Source: CAZVRZ01 sp964629965 (GTDB lineage: Bacteria > Chloroflexota > Anaerolineae > Anaerolineales > UBA4823). From it: 23,807 nt of DNA. A program made the translations under genes and the position numbers. The stretch is taken from the NCBI GenBank assembly GCA_964629965.1, contig CAZVRZ010000083.1:1-23807 (forward strand), read 5' to 3'. Positions 15,498-21,982 of the stretch are shown one piece after another (within the stretch, counting starts at the first letter, position 1; each line of letters opens with the position of its first letter). The notes beneath the pieces were generated by a model, which saw only the letters and a list, made by a program, of their open reading frames with translations, was not told where the DNA came from and did no database searches.

Positions 15498-16138
15498 GCC
15501 GGGCTCTTCTCCTGTCTTCCGGTGGCCCAGCGCATGCCGAAACCATATCCCAAGAAGGCCAGAGCCAAGCCGCCCAGCGGGTCGGGCAGGTAATGCTGGC
15601 GGGTGAAGAGTGTGGATAGGATGACGATTACTACAATGCCGCTCCACAGCCACCAAAGCCGGGGACACAGCCGCTGCCAGGATAAACTGACCAGGGTGGT
15701 GATGTAGGTGTGTGAACTGGGAAAGGCGTTGTAGGGGCGATCATTATTGTATATCCAATGCATCAACTGAATGTCCCAGCGGTCTCCCGACAGGATTGGC
15801 CGTTCGACATAGGTCGGCCAGGCCAGGTAGATGATGTAGCTGGTCAGTATCACCGCCAGGGTGCCGCTGCCAAAAGCCTTGAGGTGTGGGTAATCCACTT
15901 TGATCACAAACCAGAAAAGGCTGAACACCCACCAGAGCATGCAAAGCTGGTAAGGAACTGCCCAGGCAGGCCACAATGGGATGAGATCATCCAGGGGGGT
16001 TTTGAAAACCGTTCCGCCTTGCACATGACGATTGATGGGAACATAGAGCCATTGAATAGCCAACAGCGCCAGCAGCCAGACGACACGCTGCCAGCGATGA
16101 TCTTTAGCGAAGGGTGAAGAAAAAAGTTGCCCCGTCAT
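15494..16138 (-). CDS. PAP2-superfamily membrane phosphatase
   Basis: This 214-residue integral membrane phosphatase of the PAP2 (type 2 phosphatidic acid phosphatase) superfamily has about six TM helices. Motif 1 is reduced to VERP (111-114). Motif 2 is AFPSSHTY (138-145) with H143, and motif 3 is TRQHYLPD (179-186) with R180, H182 and D186. The sequence style (DDLIPLWPAWAVPYQL at 50-65 and FPSSHTY) resembles the inositol-phosphorylceramide-synthase-like branch, which acts on lipid phosphates or transfers head groups. The ATG at 16138 is inside the histidine kinase gene, overlapping its end by 35 nt, with GAGAG upstream; the frame is open further upstream, but only inside the kinase gene. 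Its last codons overlap the Ser/Thr kinase start. Active-site residues are present; the substrate is unknown. Confidence 0.88.
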   Translation of the reverse strand: MTGQLFSSPFAKDHRWQRVVWLLALLAIQWLYVPINRHVQGGTVFKTPLDDLIPLWPAWAVPYQLCMLWWVFSLFWFVIKVDYPHLKAFGSGTLAVILTSYIIYLAWPTYVERPILSGDRWDIQLMHWIYNNDRPYNAFPSSHTYITTLVSLSWQRLCPRLWWLWSGIVVIVILSTLFTRQHYLPDPLGGLALAFLGYGFGMRWATGRQEKSPA

Positions 16139-17360
16139 CGATGGTGCTCTCGGCCCAAATCCGTCCGCCGTGCCGTTGAATGATGCGCTTGACCGAGGCC
16201 AGGCCGATGCCGATGCCGGGAAACTCTGCATCGGTGTGCAGGCGCTGGAAAGGCCCAAATAACCGTTGGGCATAATTCTGGTTAAACCCGGCACCGTTAT
16301 CTCTGATCCAATAGACGGTTTCGGTCAGCGACTCTTTTTTGCCAAATTCAATGAGTGCCAGCGGCTGCTTACCGGTAAATTTCCAGGCATTTCCGAGCAG
16401 GTTTTCCATCACGGTGCGCAGCAGCTGCGGGTCGCCCTGCACCTGGATGCCAGGGGCGATGCTCCAATTGACCTTTCGCTCGGGTTCATTCTGGGTAAAC
16501 TCTTTGGCAATGGTGTGCGCCATGGTGCTCAGGTCAACCGTTTCTCGTTCCATCTCTGCCCGAGCAAGGCGCGAAAGAGTCAGCAGGTCGTCGATGAGGC
16601 GCTGCATGCGCTTGGCTGATAAGAGGATGTTATCCAGGATTGACCGGCCGGAGGTATCCAACTGCTTTTGGTAATCTTCCAGCAAGATCTGGCTGTACCC
16701 ATTGATGGCGCGCAGCGGAGCGCGCAGATCGTGGGCAACCGAATAGCTAAAGGTTTCCAGTTCCTGGTTGACTGCAGAGATCTGGATGGCGCGTTCTTCC
16801 ACTCGTTTTTCCAACTCGATATTGTGACGCTGAAGCGCTTCGAAAAGGCGCGCATTCTCGATGGCAACGGCCGCCTGCCCGGAAAAGGTATTGAGCAGCG
16901 CCAGTTCGTTTTCAGTGAAAACGGCAGTCTTTACCTTGTTATCCACGTATAAAACGCCGGTGGTTTTGCCGCGCACGATCAGCGGCGTGGCCAGGATGGA
17001 GCGTAAGCCGAATTGTAAAACGGAGCCCTGGCCGGCAAAGCGCGGGTCATCCTGGGCATTGATGGTGACCACCGGCACGCCGGTACGGGCTACTTCGTGA
17101 ACGACTGTCCGGCTGATCTCGAACAGGCTTTCATCCAGGTTCTCTTTCGAGGCATTCCGAGCCAGGCGGAAAATCAGTTCATCGCCTGTGTCGCCGGTCA
17201 GCATCAGAAATCCTCTTTCGGCGTCCGTAAGGTGGATGGCAGAGTCGATCACCATGCACAACACTTCATCCAGGTTCAAGGATGTGCCAAGCATGCGCGA
17301 AACTTCATATAGTGCGGATAAACGCGCTTGATCGTTGATGGGAGGCTGAGAAATGTCCAT
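16104..17360 (-). CDS. GAF-domain sensor histidine kinase
   Basis: This 418-residue soluble histidine kinase starts with a GAF domain (about 14-172: LYEVSRMLGTSLNLDEVL through FSGQAAVAIENARLF), then a coiled-coil linker (173-200). The HisKA dimerisation helix has phosphoacceptor H210 in YSVAHDLRAPLRAINGYS. The HATPase domain follows, with N-box ENLLGNAWKF (319-328), G1 DNGAGF (354-359) and G2 GIGIGLA (382-388). The H-box style resembles phytochrome-type kinases, but there is no PHY domain and no evident bilin cysteine motif. No response regulator is adjacent, so the partner is unlinked. The ATG at 17360 lacks a Shine-Dalgarno; a TACAAT at 17393-17388 could be a -10 box, giving a leader of about 20 nt. 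It is the first gene of the overlapping kinase-PAP2-kinase operon. Confidence 0.94.
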   Translation of the reverse strand: MDISQPPINDQARLSALYEVSRMLGTSLNLDEVLCMVIDSAIHLTDAERGFLMLTGDTGDELIFRLARNASKENLDESLFEISRTVVHEVARTGVPVVTINAQDDPRFAGQGSVLQFGLRSILATPLIVRGKTTGVLYVDNKVKTAVFTENELALLNTFSGQAAVAIENARLFEALQRHNIELEKRVEERAIQISAVNQELETFSYSVAHDLRAPLRAINGYSQILLEDYQKQLDTSGRSILDNILLSAKRMQRLIDDLLTLSRLARAEMERETVDLSTMAHTIAKEFTQNEPERKVNWSIAPGIQVQGDPQLLRTVMENLLGNAWKFTGKQPLALIEFGKKESLTETVYWIRDNGAGFNQNYAQRLFGPFQRLHTDAEFPGIGIGLASVKRIIQRHGGRIWAESTIDDGATFFFTLR

Positions 17361-17530
17361 AATTTATTATTTAACCCGATATTTGCTATTGTAACCGAAT
17401 TATCTCAGAAACGCATCCTGCGTACGTCGGAAGCGTATATAATAAGAGATGAAAGCACCTACCCGGTAAAAAGCCGGATCAGGATGAATTGTTCACTTTA
17501 GTTGCCCCCAGAGGGGCCTGGAGAAAGCGT

Positions 17531-18976
17531 ATGTCAGAAGAAATCGAATTGATCAATCCCAATACTGCCGACATGGATGCCTTGATTGGCGTGCCAGGTA
17601 TCGGAGTGGTTATGGCGCAGCGTATCATGGCAGCGCGGCCATTCCTCACTCCAGACGACCTGATCCGCGTCAACGGCATAGGGCCTTGGAATATTGAGAA
17701 GCTGCTTCCTTACCTGACTTTCGAAGCGCCTGCTGTACCGCAAACGCCTGGCCTGCCGGGTGAAGATGTTCCTGCCCATCTCTCCATGGAATTGGAAACC
17801 GAGGCGGCGCTGCAGGCTGACGAGACACTTGTGGCGCACAGGACCACGATCATCGAAGCGACCGGGCAGGTTGAGCCCACAGAATTGTTCGAGGTAGAAC
17901 CGCCTGCTGTGGCGGTCGAAGCCGAATTGCCCGGGCTTGAGGCGAGCGTACCGGAAGTAACGCTCGTACCGCCTGCCCCGGTGGTGGAAGTCGAAGCACC
18001 GGCGGTGGAGATCGAGACGCCCCCTGCGCTGCCGGTTGTGGCGGTAGAAGTGCCAGAACCCGAAGTGCGGGCTGTGGAAGTGAGCTTGCCCGAAGTGATC
18101 GTACCAGAAGTGATGTTTGCGCCGCCTGTTCCGGTGGTGGAAGTCGAAGCGCCAGTACCCGAAGTGCGGGCTATGGAAGTGAGCTTGCCCGAAGTGATCG
18201 TACCAGAAGTGATGTTTGCGCCGCCTGCCCCGGTGGCGGATGAAGTCGAGGCGCCGGTGGTGGAGATCGAGACGCTCCCTGCGCTGCCGGTTATGGCGGT
18301 GGAAGCGGCGGCGCCCGAAGTGCATGCACCGGAAGTGACGTTTGTGCCGCCGGCTCTGGTAGCTGTTGAAACGCAAGCGCCGCAGGTGAAAGTGTCCCCG
18401 CCGGTCGCGCCGGTCAGCGAAGCGGCCGCGCCCGCCAAAGCCGCGCTCCCGCCGGAGACTCTCCGCCAGCCGCGGCAGCCGGCCAATGGCTTCAGCCGGG
18501 CGCAGGCGCTGTGGTTGCTGATCTGCTCGAATTTGTTGACCTTGATCCTGGCGTTGATCCTCGGCCTGGCGATCCTGGCCAATATCAATCACGGCCAACT
18601 GCAGTATGTCCTCCCGGCGCAGGCGGATGCGATCCGGCTGCAGGTCGATGGGTTGGAGACGGATGCCACAACCCTGGAGCAATCGGTAGATGGTTTGCGT
18701 ACCCGGGTGGACAACCTGCAAGCGTTGAGCGGGCGGGTCAGCACGGTTGAGGATCAGCTCATTGTGGTTGATCAAGACCTGGCTTCGCTATCGGCTGAAA
18801 TAAACGTTGTCGCCTCCCAGACCCTGACGCTGACCGAACAGGTGCAGGATCTTTCCGGCGCAGTGGATGAACTTGATACGCAGGTGCAAACCTTGCAAAC
18901 CGATTCTGACCGTTTCCAGAGTTTTCTGGAGGGTCTCAAAATTTTGTTGGATAATCTGTTCTCTGGAGAGAAATAG
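17531..18976 (+). CDS. membrane-anchored helix-hairpin-helix protein with Val/Pro/Glu repeats and coiled coil
   Basis: This is a 481-residue mosaic protein. Residues 5-63 form a ComEA-type tandem helix-hairpin-helix (INPNTADMDALIGVPGIGVVMAQRI, then IRVNGIGPWNIEKLLPYL), a fold that binds DNA backbone non-specifically. Residues 64-320 are low-complexity Val/Pro/Glu/Ala repeats (units like EVRAVEVSLPEVIVPEVMF), probably an extended linker. A single TM helix lies at 327-352 (LWLLICSNLLTLILALIL). Residues 360-475 form a heptad-rich coiled coil. By the positive-inside trend the N-terminus is probably cytoplasmic and the coiled coil outside. The ATG at 17531 is preceded by GGAGAAAG. A tandem 99-bp duplication lies within the linker. 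The next gene starts 2 nt after its stop and encodes a similar TM-coiled-coil protein. No named function recognised; a tether between DNA and membrane is inference. Confidence 0.85.
   Translation: MSEEIELINPNTADMDALIGVPGIGVVMAQRIMAARPFLTPDDLIRVNGIGPWNIEKLLPYLTFEAPAVPQTPGLPGEDVPAHLSMELETEAALQADETLVAHRTTIIEATGQVEPTELFEVEPPAVAVEAELPGLEASVPEVTLVPPAPVVEVEAPAVEIETPPALPVVAVEVPEPEVRAVEVSLPEVIVPEVMFAPPVPVVEVEAPVPEVRAMEVSLPEVIVPEVMFAPPAPVADEVEAPVVEIETLPALPVMAVEAAAPEVHAPEVTFVPPALVAVETQAPQVKVSPPVAPVSEAAAPAKAALPPETLRQPRQPANGFSRAQALWLLICSNLLTLILALILGLAILANINHGQLQYVLPAQADAIRLQVDGLETDATTLEQSVDGLRTRVDNLQALSGRVSTVEDQLIVVDQDLASLSAEINVVASQTLTLTEQVQDLSGAVDELDTQVQTLQTDSDRFQSFLEGLKILLDNLFSGEK
18005..18300 (+). repeat. 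interspersed repeat units in the Val/Pro/Glu linker
   Basis: The 41-bp segment beginning GTGGAGATCGAGACGC at 18005-18045 recurs at 18260-18300 with two base differences, 255 bp (85 codons) apart. Together with the 99-bp tandem copies between them, this shows the linker grew by in-frame duplication. Confidence 0.7.
18062..18259 (+). repeat. 99-bp in-frame tandem duplication
   Basis: The segment starting GAAGTGCGGGCTGTGGAAG at 18062 is repeated from 18161, a shift of exactly 99 bp (33 codons). Over the first 79 bases only three positions differ, so the duplication is recent or kept uniform. It encodes EVRA(V/M)EVSLPEVIVPEVMF. Slippage could give length variation between strains. Confidence 0.8.
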
Positions 18977-18978
18977 CC

Positions 18979-19938
18979 ATGACCGTTCAACAGTATCCCC
19001 CACAAAAACCGTCCATTTTCTCCCGCCTGGTTGGTTTTCTGGCCCGGTTGATCCTTGTCCTCTTGATCGCAGCAGGCCTGGCTGCGGCGCTCTATTGGGG
19101 CATACCGGCTCTCTATCGCCAGTTCATCCAGCCTGTCCAGGACCATACTCGCCAGATCAGCGTGCTTGAAACCCAGCAAGCCAAGGTAAATGAGCAAAAT
19201 ACCCAGCGCATGAGCGAACTTCAGACGCGGGTAGAAGCGCTGGAATTAGAGGCTGACAGCCAGCGGGATGCGATTGCCGAGTCGGAGACAGAACTGCAGG
19301 CTGTCGCTAAAACCCAGGCCGCGGCGCAGGCAGAAGTCCTGGTTTTACAGACCCAGTCTGCTGCGGACACGCTTGCATTGGAAGATCACCTGGCCCGCCT
19401 GGAACAGTTGCAAAGCGACCTGGAAACCCAGGATGTGGATTTGGGTTCTGCCGTGGATGATCTGGGCGCGTCCTTAAAAAGCATTGAGGTCGATCTTGCT
19501 TTGTTGCAGGAAGGGCAAGCCAATGCCGTGACGCTCTCTGTTCTGGAAGAAGAGCTGAAAACGCTGCGCTTGATGAACCTGGTCACCCGGGTGCGTTTCT
19601 TCTTGGCGCAGAACAACATCGGCCTGGCAGAACAAGATATCCGCACCGGCCTGACGATCACGAGTGATCTGCTCAAAACCGCTTCTGCGGAGCGCGCAGA
19701 ACTACTGGTTGCGGTGGATGAGTACTTGAAGAGCGCCCAGGCGGACTTGCCTGCCAAGCCGGTTTCGGCCGATAGCAAGCTCGAAGTGGCCTGGCAGATC
19801 TTGTTATACAACCAGAACGTTGAAATCGCTCTTCCGGAAGTTCCTTTGGCTGCCCCAACTTCCACCATAACGCCCGACGTTCTGCTTGTTCTTACCGAAA
19901 CACCGACGCCTACGGCTACACCTACCCCGAAGCCGTAA
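18979..19938 (+). CDS. single-pass membrane coiled-coil protein with Thr/Pro tail
   Basis: This is a 319-residue protein of unrecognised function. A short basic N-terminus is followed by one TM helix (about 16-42: LARLILVLLIAAGLAAALYW), then a long coiled coil (about 52-190, rich in Glu, Gln and Ala heptads), a second helical region (about 193-280: LMNLVTRVRFFLAQNNIGLAEQDI) and a disordered tail (TPTPTATPTPKP) typical of Chloroflexota secreted or surface proteins. The topology implies an extracytoplasmic coiled coil. The ATG lies 2 nt after the stop of the helix-hairpin-helix gene, with GGAGAG at 18963-18968 inside that gene's end, so the pair is translationally coupled. Both proteins share the TM-plus-coiled-coil plan and may hetero-oligomerise; this is inference. 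Confidence 0.85.
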   Translation: MTVQQYPPQKPSIFSRLVGFLARLILVLLIAAGLAAALYWGIPALYRQFIQPVQDHTRQISVLETQQAKVNEQNTQRMSELQTRVEALELEADSQRDAIAESETELQAVAKTQAAAQAEVLVLQTQSAADTLALEDHLARLEQLQSDLETQDVDLGSAVDDLGASLKSIEVDLALLQEGQANAVTLSVLEEELKTLRLMNLVTRVRFFLAQNNIGLAEQDIRTGLTITSDLLKTASAERAELLVAVDEYLKSAQADLPAKPVSADSKLEVAWQILLYNQNVEIALPEVPLAAPTSTITPDVLLVLTETPTPTATPTPKP

Positions 19939-19953
19939 AATTCCGCATCCGGA

Positions 19954-19976
19954 TGACCGGCGTAGTATGCTGGTCA
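19954..19976 (+). terminator. candidate hairpin downstream of the coiled-coil operon
   Basis: TGACCGGC (19954-19961) and GCTGGTCA (19969-19976) form an 8-bp RNA stem including one G-U pair, with a 7-nt loop, 16 nt after the stop codon. No U-run follows, so intrinsic termination would be weak; it may be a 3' stability hairpin. Confidence 0.35.
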
Positions 19977-20082
19977 AGCTGTTGGAAGCTGTTGTTGCCG
20001 GGTGCTCGACCCGTAGGAAACCCAGGAGTTGACCAGACTTCTCCAAAAGTTATCCGACTTGATGCCCTTTGAGGAGATCACT

Positions 20083-20442
20083 ATGAAGAAAGCATGGATC
20101 ATTCTGGCGCATGCCTTGGTGGGTTGGGCGCTGTGTTTTGCGACCATGGGAATCGGCATGGCAACCACTTCCTTGAATAATGCTCTGATCATTCATGCTG
20201 TTGCCGCCCCAATCGTATTTGGGGTAGTAGCCCTGGTTTATTATTCTAGGTTTAATTACACTTCGCCGCTGCTGACTGCCTTGATTTTTGTTGGCTTTGT
20301 AGTCACGGCCGATTTTTTCGTGGTCGCATTGTTGATCAATAGAAGCCTGGAAATGTTCACCAGCCTGCTCGGCACCTGGATCCCTTTTGGATTGATTTTC
20401 TTATCTACCTACCTGGTAGGCATCCTGCGTAAATTGCGCTAG
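20083..20442 (+). CDS. small four-TM conserved membrane protein, function unknown
   Basis: This 119-residue protein is almost wholly hydrophobic, with four TM helices (about 4-28, 33-52, 60-82 and 91-115). Distinctive segments are NALIIHAVAAPIVFGVVALVYY and NYTSPLLTALIFVGFVVTADFFVVALL, which look like a conserved bacterial family that I cannot name with confidence. I chose the ATG at 20083 because GAGGAG at 20071-20076 lies 6 nt upstream; the in-frame ATG at 20029 lacks a ribosome site and would add a non-hydrophobic leader. It is separated from the coiled-coil operon by 144 bp and ends 9 bp before the convergent MFS gene. The gene is well supported by ribosome site and composition; the role is unknown. 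Confidence 0.75.
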   Translation: MKKAWIILAHALVGWALCFATMGIGMATTSLNNALIIHAVAAPIVFGVVALVYYSRFNYTSPLLTALIFVGFVVTADFFVVALLINRSLEMFTSLLGTWIPFGLIFLSTYLVGILRKLR

Positions 20443-20451
20443 GCAGAATGC

Positions 20452-21657
20452 CTACTTCGTCGCGGCAGGTTCTAGCGGGCGGGGGGCGGCGCGAATCAGC
20501 AATATGAACAGTCCCATTGCCAGCAGCAGATCGATCAGGATGGAGATCACAGTAACCCGCGGCCCCAGCGGTTCGAACAGGCGGCCGATCAGCCAGGGCA
20601 AGAACATGCCGCCAAAGCTTGCTCCGACGAAGAAGAAGCTGGTGATCTGGCCTGTAATGACCATGCGATTGCCGGCGAAGGTGATCATAGTTGGAAAGAC
20701 CGAAGCCATGGATAGGCCGATGCCCAACGCTCCCGCCTGCACGGCCAACAGGGAATGCAGAAAGGCTGCCATCAACGCCATACTGGCCAGACAGCCTACC
20801 AGGTCGATCAGCAGAACTGTACGCGGCCGCAGGCGTGCGGTGATCGGAATTGCCAGCAAGCGCCCGATGGTCAAGGCTCCCCAGAAGAATGATGTCAGGT
20901 AGGCGGCGTTGACCTCGTCTGCCAGGCCCATCGCCTGGGTGTAGGAAGCAATCCAACCGCCTACGGCGATTTCTGCCCCCGAATAAAAGAAGAAAAATAA
21001 AACCATCAGGATAACCAACAGCCTATTGACCCGCCCGCCCTGGGTTTTACCTTTTTCAGCAATGGGGGCCGGGCTGGGTTGTGAAGCCACTCCCAGCAGC
21101 ACTGGCAGCGCCAACAACGCCAGGATCCAATAGCCCCAGCGGATGCCGCCGCTCCAAACGATGGCCTGCGCCAGGATCACCGGGGCGATGAACGCACCCA
21201 GGCCAAAGAAAAAGTGCAGGCCGTTCATGAATGGCCCAATTTTTTCGCGGTGGACCCACACCAACAGGGTGTTGCCGCCCACGTCCAAGGCCCCGGTGGC
21301 GATGCCCAGTAAGAACAACACTACCAGGAGCAGCCAGAACCAGGTTACCAACGGTGCCAAGGCCAGCATCGCTACGGTCACGGCCAGGTCGGCTGCGACA
21401 ACCCAATGTCCCGGCAGGCGATCATACAGGTGACCGCCCACCAAAGAACCGATCAGGTACCCTGCGGAGCGCGCCACGAAGATGAAACTGAACAGGCTGA
21501 GCGAAGTTTGTGTTTGCTCTGCCAGCCGTCCCAGGGTAGGCCCAATGACGGCGGCAGCCATCCCCAGGATCAAAAATGCCGCATAGTATCCCACCGTATT
21601 CCAGGTTTTGCCAGAGCGTACCCGTGATGCGGTTTCTTCTGTAAGTAATGTACCCAT
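20452..21657 (-). CDS. MFS transporter (FucP/NaGLT-like)
   Basis: This 401-residue major facilitator superfamily transporter has 12 TM helices. The loop between helices 2 and 3 carries GGHLYDRLPGH, a variant of the MFS motif. GALDVGGNTLLVWVH (about 142-156) and GPFMNGLHFFFGLGAFIAP (about 161-179) resemble the FucP/sodium-dependent glucose transporter-like group. That suggests a sugar or related small organic substrate, but no substrate can be assigned from the sequence. AAAGGA lies about 8 nt upstream of the ATG at 21657. It is a stand-alone minus-strand gene, convergent with the 4-TM gene (9-bp gap) and divergent from the Ycf46-like ATPase across a 325-bp intergenic region. Confidence 0.92.
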   Translation of the reverse strand: MGTLLTEETASRVRSGKTWNTVGYYAAFLILGMAAAVIGPTLGRLAEQTQTSLSLFSFIFVARSAGYLIGSLVGGHLYDRLPGHWVVAADLAVTVAMLALAPLVTWFWLLLVVLFLLGIATGALDVGGNTLLVWVHREKIGPFMNGLHFFFGLGAFIAPVILAQAIVWSGGIRWGYWILALLALPVLLGVASQPSPAPIAEKGKTQGGRVNRLLVILMVLFFFFYSGAEIAVGGWIASYTQAMGLADEVNAAYLTSFFWGALTIGRLLAIPITARLRPRTVLLIDLVGCLASMALMAAFLHSLLAVQAGALGIGLSMASVFPTMITFAGNRMVITGQITSFFFVGASFGGMFLPWLIGRLFEPLGPRVTVISILIDLLLAMGLFILLIRAAPRPLEPAATK

Positions 21658-21982
21658 TAATAATCCTTTACCCTTTTAATTAGCCACCGTTGGTCGTATT
21701 TTGGCTCAACTTGCATTCCAAACAGCGGTTTACCGGGCTCTCCATTTATACCATGAAGCTGGGAGAGTGCTTCCCCTGGCAAAGCATGCCCTGAGCGAAG
21801 CGAATGGGAGCACTGAGGTGAGTACAACTCTCAACTGCAGGGCGGTTGCATTGTTCTGCGCGAAGAGAATCGCGCCATAAAACGGATGTTTTGTGGTACA
21901 TTTGAGCCAGCCGGTACTTCTATGAAGGATGATCCCGGCAGGCGTTCTGAACGGTCGATTTGATCACTGAAAAGGCTGAGAA
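21658..21982. other. 325-bp structured intergenic region between MFS and AAA+ genes
   Basis: I see no gene here on either strand. The region holds a bulged 9-bp stem (21766-21775 with 21806-21814, AGTGCTtCCC/GGGAGCACT), an overlapping alternative stem GAGAGT/ACTCTC (21763-21768 with 21827-21832), copy 2 of the 19-bp box (21840-21858), a perfect 6-bp hairpin GCGCGA/TCGCGC (21858-21875), and nested stems GCCGG/CCGGC (21910-21914 with 21935-21939) enclosing CTTC/GAAG (21917-21927). It may be a structured leader of the ATPase gene, a small RNA, or a decayed repeat. No well-spaced sigma70 promoter is evident. Confidence 0.45.
21840..21858 (+). repeat. copy 2 of the 19-bp repeated box
   Basis: This matches the box at 10905-10923 with one difference (G instead of A at the sixth base) and the same two preceding bases. 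It ends at the first base of the GCGCGA/TCGCGC hairpin and lies 125 bp upstream of the AAA+ gene. Confidence 0.55.

Noticed and set aside
17534..18775. A 413-codon open frame on the minus strand, rich in His, Arg and Phe, opposite the helix-hairpin-helix gene, and a second 292-codon frame there.
   Set aside because: Both are shadows of the repetitive Val/Pro/Glu coding sequence. The plus-strand gene has a ribosome site, a recognisable HhH domain, a TM helix and a coupled partner.
21780..21806. The CCCTGAGCGAAGCGAATGGG stretch as a named mobile repeat.
   Set aside because: It resembles a short dispersed repeat seen in many genomes, but only one copy is in the window and it could simply be part of the local stem-loop.
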